From Palsa-147 sp963771905 (GTDB lineage: Bacteria; Acidobacteriota; Terriglobia; Acidiferrales; UBA7541), in NCBI GenBank assembly GCA_963771905.1, contig CAVYVI010000002.1:117206-181205 (forward strand): 64,000 nucleotides of DNA, given 5' to 3'. Position 1 is the stretch's first letter. Every line of letters begins with the position of its first letter. The notes beneath the pieces are model-generated. The model was not told the origin of the DNA and ran no database searches. It worked only from the letters and a program-made list of their open reading frames with translations. A program made the position numbers and the translations under genes. Positions 24,833-34,578 of the stretch are shown here, piece by piece.

Positions 24833-26500
24833 TTGAGTAAACCTTCCGTTCTAGCTATCCCGCTCGGCGGGCTCGGCGAATTCGGCTTGAACATGCTGGT
24901 GCTGCGTTGCCGCGACGATATCATCGTGATTGACGCGGGCTTGATGTTCCCCGAAGCCGAGCTGCTGGGCGTCGACATTGTCATTCCCGATATCACATAT
25001 CTGAAGCAGCATCGGCACATGGTGCGCGCCATTTTGCTAACGCACGGGCACGAAGATCACATCGGGTCGATTCCGTATATTCTTGGCGACCTGAACGTGC
25101 CGATCTACGGCACGAAATTCACGTTGGCACTGGTGAAGAAAAAGCTCGAGGAACACGGGCTCCTTGAAGAAGCGAAATTGAACGAGATTGCCGCGGGGCA
25201 GCGGATCGAGATAGGGCCGTTTCAAATCGAATTTTTGCATGTGACGCACAGCACTATCGATTGCGTCGCGCTGGCAATACGCACGCCGCTGGGCGTCATC
25301 ATTCACACGGGCGATTTCAAGATCGATCACACGCCTGTCGACGGAAAGCCCTTCGACCTTCACGCGTTTGCGCGCTACGGGCAGGAGGGGGTGCTTGCGC
25401 TCTTCAGCGACAGCACGAACGTGGAGCGGCCGGGATTCACGCCTTCGGAGCGCGCGGTGGTGGTGCGACTGGAGGAGTTATTTCGAGCGGCGCCGAAGAA
25501 AGTCGTGGTGTCGTGTTTTTCGAGCTCGATCCACCGGATTCAACAAGTGATCGATATCGCGGTTCTGACGGGGCGGAAGGTGGGGATCGTCGGGCGGAGC
25601 ATGGTTGACAACATCGAGATCGCCCACACGTTGAATCGTTTGCGGATTCCGGATGGAAGCGTGGTGCGGCCACAGGACATTCGCACGTACGATCCCCACA
25701 AGCTCGTCGTACTGGCCAGCGGAACGCAGGCGGAGCCGATGTCGGCGCTGTCGCGAATAGCGGTGGACAATCACCGCCTGCTGAGCATCGAGGAAAACGA
25801 TACGGTGATTTTGTCGGCGAGAATCATTCCTGGAAACGAGAGAGCAATTTTCCGGATGATCGATCACCTGTTCCGGCGGCAGGTGCTGGTGTATTACGAA
25901 GGCGGGCGCTCGGCGCCGATTCATGTATCGGGCCACGCGAGCCAGGAGGAAATGAAGCTGCTGCTGAACCTGGTGCGGCCGAAATATTTTGTTCCGATGC
26001 ACGGAGAATACCGGCAATTGTTCCGGCACGCGGCGCTGGCAGAACAGTTGGGCGCCGTGTCCGGAGAGATTTTCTTGCTCGAGAGCGGGCAGCCGATCGA
26101 ATTTACGTCGGACGGAGCTTTTCGGCGGGAGCCCGTGACGGCGGGGCGCATTATGGTGGATTCCGGGTCACTTGAAGAGATCGAGGAAGTGGTGATCCGC
26201 GAGCGGCGGCATCTCGCGGAAGATGGAGTTGTGGTGCCGATTCTGGCGATCGACAAGCATACGGGGCGGCTCGAATCTGCGCCGGAGATCGTGTCGCGGG
26301 GATTCTTACCGTCGGAGGACGGCAAGGAAGTGATGACGGAGGCGCGCGCGGTAATCTTGCGGACGTTCGAGCAATCCACCGCGGAAGAGAAAACGGATTG
26401 GGGCGTCATCAAGGAGAAGATTCGCGTGGAGCTGAAACGTTATTTGAATAAGCAGACGGCGAAGCGGCCGCTGATTTTGCCGGTGATTTTGGAAATTTGA
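24833..26500 (+). CDS. rnj: Ribonuclease J
   Basis: 555 residues. Metallo-beta-lactamase-fold exo- and endoribonuclease used for mRNA decay and rRNA maturation. Metal site LTHGHEDHIG (69-78: His71, His73, Asp75, His76), IHTGDFKID, FSDSTNVERPG, the beta-CASP part with VVVSCFSSSIHRIQ, VVLASGTQAEPMSALSRI and HVSGHASQEEMK, and a C-terminal domain to residue 555. TTG 24833 begins MSKPSVLAIPLGGLGEFG, as in the family. It is probably followed by the acetyltransferase gene after a 134-base gap. Confidence 0.94.
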   Translation: MSKPSVLAIPLGGLGEFGLNMLVLRCRDDIIVIDAGLMFPEAELLGVDIVIPDITYLKQHRHMVRAILLTHGHEDHIGSIPYILGDLNVPIYGTKFTLALVKKKLEEHGLLEEAKLNEIAAGQRIEIGPFQIEFLHVTHSTIDCVALAIRTPLGVIIHTGDFKIDHTPVDGKPFDLHAFARYGQEGVLALFSDSTNVERPGFTPSERAVVVRLEELFRAAPKKVVVSCFSSSIHRIQQVIDIAVLTGRKVGIVGRSMVDNIEIAHTLNRLRIPDGSVVRPQDIRTYDPHKLVVLASGTQAEPMSALSRIAVDNHRLLSIEENDTVILSARIIPGNERAIFRMIDHLFRRQVLVYYEGGRSAPIHVSGHASQEEMKLLLNLVRPKYFVPMHGEYRQLFRHAALAEQLGAVSGEIFLLESGQPIEFTSDGAFRREPVTAGRIMVDSGSLEEIEEVVIRERRHLAEDGVVVPILAIDKHTGRLESAPEIVSRGFLPSEDGKEVMTEARAVILRTFEQSTAEEKTDWGVIKEKIRVELKRYLNKQTAKRPLILPVILEI

Positions 26501-26634
26501 TGAGGGTGCAGTTGGGCGCGTTCGGAAATTTGTACTTGTGCCAGCGAGATTCCTCCTTCCAATGTTTGGCCCGCGCGAGACGCTGGGAAAACGGAAGCGT
26601 TCGCACACTGAAGAACCTGCAACGAATCTGAAAT

Positions 26635-27147
26635 ATGGCTGACCGCAAGGAACTTCCCAGCGACGCCGAAGTCCGATTGCGGACGCTTGCGCCGGAAGAT
26701 TTCGACGCGATTTACGAGATCGATCAGGTGTGCTATCCGCCGCAAATTGCGTATTCGCGACGTGAATTGAGCTGGTATCTGCGGCTGCCCGGGGCGGAAG
26801 GAATTGTCGCAGAGGTGGGCGGAAAGATTGTGGGATTTCTGGTGGCGGCGTGTGAGAAAAGTGCCGGGCACATCGTGACGATCGACGTTCTCGAAGAGCA
26901 CCGACGGCGCGCGATTGGGACGGCATTGCTGCGGGAAGCCGAAGAGCGGTTGGGGCGCAAAGGCGTGACTCTGATTCAGCTCGAGACTGCGGTGGACAAT
27001 GCGGCGGCGGTCGCGTTCTGGAAGAGCCACGGTTATCAATCGCGTGGCATTTTAAGGAATTATTATCCAGGCGGTTTGAACGCGTATGCGATGATGAAAT
27101 CTCTGGCGACCATTTCGCCGGATACTTTGCGCAGATCCAGCTCGTGA
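26635..27147 (+). CDS. GNAT acetyltransferase, RimI-like
   Basis: 170 residues. GCN5-type N-acetyltransferase. The acetyl-CoA site is VLEEHRRRAIGTALLREAE (R/Q-x-x-G/A pattern), preceded by IVTID, and followed by LETAVDNAAAVAFWKSHGYQSRGILRNYYPG, the signature seen in RimI-like ribosomal-protein N-acetyltransferases. ATG 26635 is acceptable though its ribosome site is weak. It may modify the ribosomal protein S18 or another N-terminus; the substrate is not proved by sequence. Confidence 0.8.
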   Translation: MADRKELPSDAEVRLRTLAPEDFDAIYEIDQVCYPPQIAYSRRELSWYLRLPGAEGIVAEVGGKIVGFLVAACEKSAGHIVTIDVLEEHRRRAIGTALLREAEERLGRKGVTLIQLETAVDNAAAVAFWKSHGYQSRGILRNYYPGGLNAYAMMKSLATISPDTLRRSSS

Positions 27148-27237
27148 TCGCGCTTCGGTAAGCCGTTAAGATCGGTATTGTCCGAGCCCGCGCGCACCCG
27201 GGGGCGCGAGCAGTTAAGCTAAATTCGGGAGGAGAGA

Positions 27238-28134
27238 TTGAACGACTACGTGCTGTCGGTGATTTTGGGGATCGTCGAAGGGTTGACCGAGTTCTTGCCG
27301 GTCAGCTCGACGGCGCACCTGCGCATTTCAGAGGCGCTGTTGCACGTCAGTCTCACGAGCGGCTACTGGAAGATGTACACGATTGTGATTCAGCTGGGCG
27401 CGATTCTTTGCTTGCCTGTTTATTTTCGCGAGCGGATCGCTAAATTTTTGTCGACGTTTCCGCGCGGCGAGCGGGGCGACAAGACTGTGCTCACGCATCC
27501 TCTGGGACTGATCGCGATCGCGTTTGTGGTCACCGCGATTCCTGCGTTTCTGCTGACCAAGGTGATCGGGAAGAACCTCGAGAGTTTGTACGTGATGGGG
27601 ACTGCCCTGCTGGTGGGCGGAATCGTCATGTGGATCGTGGATGCGCGAAACGCGAAGTCGGAAGCGGCGGGGCCTGATGCGTTGCCGAGCCGGATTCACG
27701 TCTGGCGGATGGAAGACATGAGCGTGACGCAATCGATCTGGATCGGGGCCTGCCAAATACTTTCAGCGGTGTTCCCGGGGACGTCGCGGTCGATGTCGAC
27801 GATAGCGGCTGGGCAGGTGGCGGGAATGTCGCGTGCGTCGGCTCTCGAGTTTTCGTTCTTTCTGTCGATACCGACGATGGTTGTGGCGACTCTTTACGAT
27901 CTGCTGAAATCGGTGATGGGAAGGGGCGAGAACGCAATCGGGGTGTCGCAGATTGACGCGCATGGCTGGGTCGTCATTGGGATCGGTTTCGTGATGTCGT
28001 TCATTGTGGCGTATGGCGCGGTGGCGTGGTTTTTGTCCTGGGTGAAGCGGCATGGATTCGTTCCGTTCGCGATTTATCGGATAATGGTTGGGACGGCCGT
28101 GTTGATCTGGGTGATGCGGATGCCGGTTGGCTGA
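27238..28134 (+). CDS. uppP: Undecaprenyl-diphosphatase
   Basis: 298 residues. Dephosphorylates undecaprenyl pyrophosphate at the membrane, recycling the carrier for peptidoglycan synthesis; activity also gives bacitracin resistance in this family. Signature motifs GIVEGLTEFLPVSSTAHL (11-28) and PGTSRSMSTI (about 182-191), with eight hydrophobic segments spread along the chain. TTG 27238 is preceded by GGGAGGAGA. It lies before ftsK in the same direction, so both serve the cell wall/division region. Confidence 0.94.
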   Translation: MNDYVLSVILGIVEGLTEFLPVSSTAHLRISEALLHVSLTSGYWKMYTIVIQLGAILCLPVYFRERIAKFLSTFPRGERGDKTVLTHPLGLIAIAFVVTAIPAFLLTKVIGKNLESLYVMGTALLVGGIVMWIVDARNAKSEAAGPDALPSRIHVWRMEDMSVTQSIWIGACQILSAVFPGTSRSMSTIAAGQVAGMSRASALEFSFFLSIPTMVVATLYDLLKSVMGRGENAIGVSQIDAHGWVVIGIGFVMSFIVAYGAVAWFLSWVKRHGFVPFAIYRIMVGTAVLIWVMRMPVG

Positions 28135-28198
28135 CGCTATCGAAGCCAGCCGTCTGAATTCGCGGCCCCGGAGCAAACAACCGCACGCAAAATCCTTA

Positions 28199-28226
28199 TT
28201 TACTAGCTCATCCTCTTTGGTATAGT
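28199..28226 (+). promoter_or_regulatory. Candidate sigma-70 promoter of ftsK
   Basis: TTTACT (28199-28204), 16 bases, TATAGT (28221-28226), about 100 bases before the ftsK start. Spacing is slightly short and the -35 hexamer is imperfect. Confidence 0.35.
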
Positions 28227-28322
28227 CGTCCTGTTACTCGAGTTCCTCCCGATGGGCTCCGCGCGACAGCGCCCGCGCGTCCCAGTCAGTAAAAGGCCTT
28301 CCCCTGCCTAAGGGAGATATCT

Positions 28323-30650
28323 GTGCGCATCCTCAGTCCAACTGAAAACAAGCGATTGAACGAATTGATTGGCTTTGTCGGCATCACGTTGGCGGTGCTG
28401 CTGGCGCTGAGCCTGCTTTCCTATTCGCCGCAAGACTCCTCGTTTAATGTGGCCTCCGCTTCACCGGCCTCGGGCCCCGCGCGTAACTGGATTGGGCCGT
28501 TCGGCGCGCATGTGGCCGATCTGCTGTTCCAGCTTTGCGGCTTCGCAGCGTTTTTGGTTCCGGTGGGGCTGTTCGCGGTCGGGATGCGGTGGTTCCGCAG
28601 CGAGGAAATCGCGTCGCCGATCGCGAAGCTGTCCGGCGCGGTGATGATTTTTTTGTTTCTGCCGGCCGAACTTGCGCTGATGCATTTCCCCGAGGTTCGC
28701 GGAACACTGCCCGCGGGCGGATTGATGGGAACAATTCTGGCGTCGGGGATGCGCGGCGCATTCAATCCCATTGGGGCGAACTTGGTGGGGATCGCGTGCG
28801 TCTTGACGGCACTATTCCTGACGACGCGATTCTCATTTAGCGCGGCCGCGAATTGGATGCGCAAGCCGATGGCAGCCGAGGGTGCGATTGGACGGTTGGC
28901 AATGCGGTGGAAGGACTGGCGCGAGGAGCGCGAATCGACGCGTTTGCGCCGCCGCGTGGAAGAAATCAAGATTGCCGGACGCAGGCCCGCGCCGTACCAG
29001 GCGGTCTCGTCAAAAGATACCGCGGTGATGGAAGAAGAGGAGGACGTCGAAGAAGAACGCGACGCTGAGGAATCCTCGCGCGGATCGGCGGTGATTAAAT
29101 TCCACGAGAATGATGTCGCCACGCCCGTCCGCAAGAGTTCGAGCGATCCGAAAATCGCGAAAGGCAAATTGAACTTCCGCCTTCCCTCGCCGACGCTGCT
29201 GAGGCCCGCCGAGCACGGCGGGAAGATGGACGAAGCCGAGCTGAAGGAATGCGCGCGGGCGATTGAGCAAAAGTCCGAGGAATTCGATGTGAAGGGCCAC
29301 ATCACGCAGATCAATCCGGGCCCAGTGGTGACGACGTTCGAATTCAAGCCGGAAGCGGGAATCAAATACAGCCGCGTCACGGGACTGGCCGAGGATCTTT
29401 GCCTGGCGCTGCGGGCGGAGTCGCTGCTGATCGAACGGATTCCGGGAAAATCGACGGTTGGTATTGAAGTGCCGAACGCGCACCGCGAGACGATTTCGCT
29501 GCGCGAGATGATCGAGTCGCCGGAGTTCGTACATTCACCGTCAAAGCTGACAATGCCGCTCGGGAAAGATCTGATCGGGCGGATTCGCGCGGCGGATTTG
29601 ACGCAGATGCCGCACTTGCTCATCGCCGGATCGACCGGCACGGGCAAGAGCGTGTTCATCAATTCGCTGCTGATGGGTATGCTGTTCAAGGCGACGCCGG
29701 AAGAATTGAAGCTGGTGCTGGTGGATCCGAAGAGGCTGGAACTCGGATTGTATGAGGATATTCCGCATTTGCTCACACCGGTGGTCACCGATGCGAAGGT
29801 CGCGTCGAATGTGTTGCGGAATGCGACGCGAGAGATGGAGAGGCGTCTGAAATTGCTGGCGGCGCGTGGGGTACGAAATATCGAGCAGTACAACCGAACG
29901 TTCCAGAAGGCGCAGTCGCTTTCGTTGTTCGACAGCGTTGAGGAAGAAGAGCACAAGCCGCTTCCTTACATCGTGATCATCATCGACGAATTGGCGGACT
30001 TGATGATGGTAGATACGAGCAACGTGGAAGAATCGATCACGCGGCTGGCGCAGATGGCACGCGCGGTTGGGATTCACTTGATCTTGGCGACGCAGCGGCC
30101 GTCGGTGGACGTGATCACGGGATTGATCAAGGCGAATTTTCCGGCGCGGATATCGTTCCGCGTGGCGAGCAAGGTGGACTCGCGGACGATTCTGGATACG
30201 AACGGCTCGGAATCGTTGCTGGGCAAGGGCGACATGCTGTATCTGCCGGCGGGATCTTCGCGGCTGCATCGGATTCACGGGCCGTACGTGACGGAGGATG
30301 AAATCGCGGCCGTGTGCTCGTTCTGGAGAGAACAGGCAAAGGCGGTCTACAACGAAGAATTGCTGAAGCCACCGAAGGACGAGAACGCGATGGGTGGGAC
30401 GGCGGCCGGGGATGGCGGCGAGGAAGTTGATGACGATTTGTATCAAGAGGCGGTGCGTGTGGTTTGCGAGATGGGGCGCGCTTCGACGTCGACACTGCAG
30501 CGGAGATTGCGGATCGGGTATGGACGAGCAGCGCGGTTGATCGACATTATGGAGAAGGACGGAATTGTCGGGCCGGCGGATGGATCGAAGGCGCGGGAAG
30601 TGTTGAAGAAGAAGGACTGGATGCGGGAGTTTGACGATTCGGTGAGGTAA
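28323..30650 (+). CDS. ftsK: DNA translocase FtsK
   Basis: 775 residues. Septal ATPase that pumps chromosome ends during division. Four hydrophobic helices lie within residues 20-175. A charged acidic linker (about 235-265) and basic part follow, then the alpha/beta motor domain with Walker A GSTGTGKS (436-443) and Walker B VIIIDELADLMM (about 549-560). ATQRPSVDVITG follows, and a C-terminal winged-helix gamma domain (about 700-775, EMGRASTSTLQRRLRIGYGR) that reads KOPS-type sites. The start codon is GTG 28323. Length is shorter than E. coli FtsK because the linker is short. Confidence 0.96.
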   Translation: MRILSPTENKRLNELIGFVGITLAVLLALSLLSYSPQDSSFNVASASPASGPARNWIGPFGAHVADLLFQLCGFAAFLVPVGLFAVGMRWFRSEEIASPIAKLSGAVMIFLFLPAELALMHFPEVRGTLPAGGLMGTILASGMRGAFNPIGANLVGIACVLTALFLTTRFSFSAAANWMRKPMAAEGAIGRLAMRWKDWREERESTRLRRRVEEIKIAGRRPAPYQAVSSKDTAVMEEEEDVEEERDAEESSRGSAVIKFHENDVATPVRKSSSDPKIAKGKLNFRLPSPTLLRPAEHGGKMDEAELKECARAIEQKSEEFDVKGHITQINPGPVVTTFEFKPEAGIKYSRVTGLAEDLCLALRAESLLIERIPGKSTVGIEVPNAHRETISLREMIESPEFVHSPSKLTMPLGKDLIGRIRAADLTQMPHLLIAGSTGTGKSVFINSLLMGMLFKATPEELKLVLVDPKRLELGLYEDIPHLLTPVVTDAKVASNVLRNATREMERRLKLLAARGVRNIEQYNRTFQKAQSLSLFDSVEEEEHKPLPYIVIIIDELADLMMVDTSNVEESITRLAQMARAVGIHLILATQRPSVDVITGLIKANFPARISFRVASKVDSRTILDTNGSESLLGKGDMLYLPAGSSRLHRIHGPYVTEDEIAAVCSFWREQAKAVYNEELLKPPKDENAMGGTAAGDGGEEVDDDLYQEAVRVVCEMGRASTSTLQRRLRIGYGRAARLIDIMEKDGIVGPADGSKAREVLKKKDWMREFDDSVR

Positions 30651-30663
30651 ATAGGGGCGGGTC

Positions 30664-30682
30664 TGTCCGTGTTCGGCGGACA
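30664..30682. terminator. Hairpin between ftsK and the convergent aminopeptidase
   Basis: TGTCCG (30664-30669) pairs with CGGACA (30677-30682) around a seven-base loop, with further G/C pairs outside. There is no clear T run; a weak bidirectional terminator. Confidence 0.35.
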
Positions 30683-30714
30683 TCCCTAGGAAGATACGCG
30701 CGGCGCAGGACAGC

Positions 30715-33306
30715 TTATTTCCTGAGAAATGCGGAGAGGTTGGCCTGCTGGAGAGAGCGGAGCTCGATGCAGGAGTTGACTTGATCGGCCGCGTTTTGGA
30801 GGAGCCGCTCCGAGCCCGGCGCATGCTGGGCGGCGAAGAACTGTTGAGAGTCATCGCGCAACTTCGCGTCGCAGAAAACGCCGGCCAATTGCGCCAAGCT
30901 CCCGCCAAGCGAAGCGTCGATTTTATCGGTGACAAGCTTATAATCCGCTTTGAATAGATCCCAGGCGACCTGTTGCGTCTCGTAGTTTTGCAACGTGCCG
31001 GCGAGGTAGAACAAGTCTTGAATCTTCACGCCGGGGCCGAGAATCAAGTCGAAGGTTCTTCGCGTGAGCGCCGGATCGGGAAATTGGGTGATAGCGCCGA
31101 GATAGTGGTAGTACTCTTCCGGATTTTTCGCGGTATTCAAATGCGCGATATATTGATCGTAGAGAACGGTGTCGCCATTTTGCGCTGAGACGCTGAGCGC
31201 GTTTCCAGCAAGCGCGTCGTCAACCGACGACGGATCCTTCATATAGGAATCGGCAATCGCGCGGGCCTGCGCGAGGAGCGCGGGATCTCTTCCGTACGCC
31301 GCGAGAGTGCCAAGAATATCGGAGCGCAGAGCGCTGCGCTGTCCGGATTCGCCGGCGACCGGCGTGTAGCCAAGATCGGCGGCAACCGGGCCCAGAAAGT
31401 TGCGCACCCAAGCCTCGAATGCGGGTCGGTCAGACGGCGCTACGACGTCGTCGTGAAGACCTGGAATGTGGCCGATCATGGCATCGACAACAGCGCGGGT
31501 GCGATCACTCTGCAACTTTTCGACAATGGCGAGATAGTCGGCAACGTTCACTCGTCCGACCCGTACCATGGCCCAGACGTCAGCGAGGAAACGGACGCGC
31601 TCCTCGGGAGAAAATGAGGTTTCCAGCTCGGCGGCCATTGTCGCGAGCGCGTCGTGCGAATATTCCGAGCGGTAATAGCCGCGGCCGCCGGCGTTTGCAT
31701 AAACCCAAGCGGCGCAACCCGCAAGAGTAAAGGTCTGCTCGGGCTTGGTGAGGAGAACGTATTGGGCGTCACTGGCGCCTGCGGGACGCAGAGACACAGG
31801 AATGGACCAGAGCTCAGACGAGCCGGCATCGAGTTTTTCGGCGTTCGCGAAATATCGGCGCTGCGAGAGGGTCACCTCGGTCCGATCGCCGGTGCAGGAG
31901 GTTTTCACGCTGACTAGAGGCGCGCCGGGCTGATCGATAAGGCCGGACATGATTTTATCGACCGGCTTGCCGGATGTTTCGGTGATCTGATTCCAAAAAT
32001 CCTCGGCAGTGGCGTTGGCGTAGGCGTGCTTTTGAAGATAGGCGTTGGTGCCTTGCCGAAATGTTTCGGTGCCGACGTAGGCCTCGACCATCCGGAGGAC
32101 AGACGCTGCTTTGCCGTAAGCGATGCCGTCAAATAGATTCGTGATTTCGGCGGGAGTGTTGGCTTCCTGGCGAATCGGGCGAACGGAGGCTATTTGATCG
32201 GTGGCGAGGGCGCCATCGGTTTCAATGATTTCATCCAGCTGGCTGTGCCATTCCGGTTTCCAGGCCTCAAGCGGCTTCCACGCCATCCAGGTGGCGAATC
32301 CCTCATTGAGCCAGATGTCATTCCACCATTTCATGGTGACCAGATCGCCGAACCATTGATGCGCCATTTCATGAGCGAGAACGGACGCGACGTTTTCGTG
32401 GGCGTCGAATGACGCGGTCTTGTCGTCGATGAGGAAATCGGCCTCGCGAAAGGTAATGGCGGCGGTGTTTTCCATCGCGCCTGCGGAGAAGTCGGGAAAC
32501 GCAATGAGGTCGAGTTTATGGTACGGATATTTCAGATAATAATAGCTGTCGTAGAACTTCAGAATATGTTCGGCTGACTCGAGGGCGAACGAGCCGAGCT
32601 CTTTTTTGCCGGGAACCGTGCAGACGCGAATGGGGATCTCATCTACGCCGCCCGAGAGACATTCAAAATCGCCTACCATCATGGCGACGAGATAGGTGGA
32701 CATTTTGGGCGATGGCGAATATCTCAGCGTGTGCATGCCGTCTCCGGGGCCGGGAGTGTCGGAGATGATCGCGCCGTTGGATATGGCTGTGTCGTGTGCA
32801 TCGATGATGAGAGTGATGCGGAAGACGGCCTTGAACGCGGGTTCGTCAAAACACGGAAACGCGCGGCGCGCGTCGGTGGCTTCCATCTGGGTGACGGCGT
32901 AGCGGCGCTTGGCCGTCTCGCTGAGATAGAACCCGCGCAGTTTATCGTTGAGAATGCCGGTGAAATCGATGTGAATGTCAGCAGGGCCGGCGGCGATTTC
33001 TTTGGATACGGTGAAGGTGGCCTGCTCGGACGTGGGATCGGTCGTAACGGCGGCCTTCTGCGCTGCGTTCCCCGAGCGAATCGTGACGTCTTGAAATTCG
33101 ATCTCCGCTGCATTGAGAACGATGGAGACGGCGGGCTTCCGGAGGCGCACGTGTATTACTTCGGAGCCGGCAAAAGTGGCCTTGGCAAGATCCGGCGTGA
33201 AAGTGAGCTCGTAGCTCTCGGGAATGATATTGTCCGGAAGCCGCTGTGCCGAAGCCGCCACGCTGAATGCAAGCGTGCATACCGTGAGGATCATCCATCG
33301 CTTCAT
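30715..33306 (-). CDS. Exported M1-family aminopeptidase
   Basis: 863 residues. Zinc aminopeptidase releasing N-terminal amino acids from peptides. Signal peptide 1-20 (SVAASA-Q). The exopeptidase signature GAMEN is at 276-280; the zinc site HEMAHQWFGD at 312-321 (His312, Glu313, His316) with the third ligand Glu335 in LNEGFATW; the catalytic Tyr region YGKAASVLRM follows. The C-terminal ERAP1-like helical domain extends to the end. It is predicted to act in the periplasm. A tRNA gene lies upstream on the other strand, so there is no operon. Confidence 0.93.
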   Translation of the reverse strand: MKRWMILTVCTLAFSVAASAQRLPDNIIPESYELTFTPDLAKATFAGSEVIHVRLRKPAVSIVLNAAEIEFQDVTIRSGNAAQKAAVTTDPTSEQATFTVSKEIAAGPADIHIDFTGILNDKLRGFYLSETAKRRYAVTQMEATDARRAFPCFDEPAFKAVFRITLIIDAHDTAISNGAIISDTPGPGDGMHTLRYSPSPKMSTYLVAMMVGDFECLSGGVDEIPIRVCTVPGKKELGSFALESAEHILKFYDSYYYLKYPYHKLDLIAFPDFSAGAMENTAAITFREADFLIDDKTASFDAHENVASVLAHEMAHQWFGDLVTMKWWNDIWLNEGFATWMAWKPLEAWKPEWHSQLDEIIETDGALATDQIASVRPIRQEANTPAEITNLFDGIAYGKAASVLRMVEAYVGTETFRQGTNAYLQKHAYANATAEDFWNQITETSGKPVDKIMSGLIDQPGAPLVSVKTSCTGDRTEVTLSQRRYFANAEKLDAGSSELWSIPVSLRPAGASDAQYVLLTKPEQTFTLAGCAAWVYANAGGRGYYRSEYSHDALATMAAELETSFSPEERVRFLADVWAMVRVGRVNVADYLAIVEKLQSDRTRAVVDAMIGHIPGLHDDVVAPSDRPAFEAWVRNFLGPVAADLGYTPVAGESGQRSALRSDILGTLAAYGRDPALLAQARAIADSYMKDPSSVDDALAGNALSVSAQNGDTVLYDQYIAHLNTAKNPEEYYHYLGAITQFPDPALTRRTFDLILGPGVKIQDLFYLAGTLQNYETQQVAWDLFKADYKLVTDKIDASLGGSLAQLAGVFCDAKLRDDSQQFFAAQHAPGSERLLQNAADQVNSCIELRSLQQANLSAFLRK

Positions 33307-33573
33307 TCGAGGCCCTTTCTCATTTCATTCGAGTATCGATATCCAAATGCGGAGGCCGCAAACGGGGGTTATGCGAAAACCGCGAACGTCTCGTTCAATC
33401 ATCAAGGACGGCGGATAGCCTATCATGTTCCCTCGCATGGTTTGACGAAAATGGAACATGAAGGAAAGCCGGGCAAGGACGACGCTCCCGAAGCAATTGA
33501 GGCAATTTCTCCTCTGTGCGCATTTCCCTTTGCGGGCCGCATCGTTTTGTCTAAAATGTTGGTTTCTCCCGGT

Positions 33574-33648
33574 GCCGGGGTAGCTCACCGGTAGAGCGCG
33601 GCCCTGAAAAGGCCGGCGTAGGCAGTTCAACTCTGCCCCCCGGCACCA
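33574..33648 (+). tRNA. tRNA-Phe (GAA)
   Basis: Cloverleaf with encoded CCA. Acceptor GCCGGGG (33574-33580) pairs with CCCCGGC ahead of A-CCA. Anticodon stem CGGCC/GGCCG with loop CTGAAAA gives GAA at 33606-33608. T arm GGCAG-TTCAACT-CTGCC. The following gene starts 11 bases after the CCA. Confidence 0.93.
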
Positions 33649-33659
33649 TCCAATTCCCA

Positions 33660-34064
33660 ATGAGCTCAGCCAATCCAATTCAAGTGTTCGAGGCAAAGAA
33701 GTACTTGTGCCTGGAGACGTTTCGAAAGAGTGGCGAAGGTGTGCGTACTCCGGTTTGGTTCGCGGCCGGAACACCCGAAGACGGAAATTCCAGCAAGGCG
33801 GTGCTGTACGTTTATAGCGTCGCCGACTCCGGGAAAGTGAAGCGGATTCGCAATAATCCGCGGGTCCGCGTGGCGCCGTGCAATATGCGCGGTGTGCCGC
33901 TCGGCGATTTTGTGGAGGCGCGTGCGGAAATTTTGAACGGCGAAGAGGCCGCGCGCGGCATGCGTTTGCTCAATCGAAAATATTGGGTGATGAAACCAAT
34001 TCTTGATGTTCTTGCATCTCTCCGCAGGCACGAACGCGTGGTTTTTGCCATTCATCTGGCGTGA
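33660..34064 (+). CDS. PPOX-class (pyridoxamine-5'-phosphate-oxidase-like) F420-type protein
   Basis: 134 residues from ATG 33660, immediately after tRNA-Phe. A split-beta-barrel flavin/F420-binding protein. The pattern KYLCLETFRKSG-x-x-VRTPVWFA, VLYVYSVADSGKVKRIRNNPRVRVAPC and the later GEEAARGMRLLNRKYW is that of the small PPOX family with a deazaflavin (F420)-linked branch. The cofactor cannot be proved by eye. No other F420 gene is in the window. The ORF is complete. Confidence 0.75.
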   Translation: MSSANPIQVFEAKKYLCLETFRKSGEGVRTPVWFAAGTPEDGNSSKAVLYVYSVADSGKVKRIRNNPRVRVAPCNMRGVPLGDFVEARAEILNGEEAARGMRLLNRKYWVMKPILDVLASLRRHERVVFAIHLA

Positions 34065-34578
34065 ACCCCCGCGCACCGTCGAGGCCGGTACGGGCTTCGC
34101 ATTTCCATCCTGCACGCTGTACTTCGCGCGAGACACGGGACTGCACGATGCGAAATCCGCGGAACCGGCCAAGAAGATGGACGAGTGGCGGAAGAACAAC
34201 GGCCTTCCTTTCCCCGATTTTCACCCCGACGACATCCCGAACTTGCCGGGCCAAATTGTGGAACCCGTACCTGAGTCCTCGGTTCACAAAACGAAAGAAT
34301 GAAGCGGATAGCAGGCAGCCCTGTCGGTGGCGGAATCAAGCTTCGGAGGCACCGTTGGGCGAAACGCCGTCCATTAACGGCGCCTCAGAGCTTCGGAATG
34401 TTGGCTTTTGGGCAAGTACGGCTTTGTTGGGCTTGTGCAGCCGGGTTTTGCCGGGCGACAATTCATCCAGCGCGCTCTTCCTTTGATTCGCGCCCGGCAG
34501 GGCACCACGAAGCGGCGGCAACGCCGATTAAACGGGGCAACGGGCCGCGATTTCGGCGCAACTGGCAGGTGAGCAAAG
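34065..34578. other. Intergenic region without a supported gene
   Basis: A plus-strand frame, 34003-34302, reads through the end of the PPOX gene and continues with a peptide having LPFPDFHPDDIPN, but it lacks a ribosome site and a recognisable domain. Other frames here are noise. Nothing else is visible. Confidence 0.35.

Noticed and set aside
28421..29956. 511-residue minus-strand frame, opposite ftsK
   Set aside because: Ser-rich antisense shadow of the FtsK gene, which has full motor motifs.
34003..34302. 99-residue plus-strand frame overlapping the PPOX gene
   Set aside because: No ribosome site or domain; the overlapped PPOX gene is complete without it.
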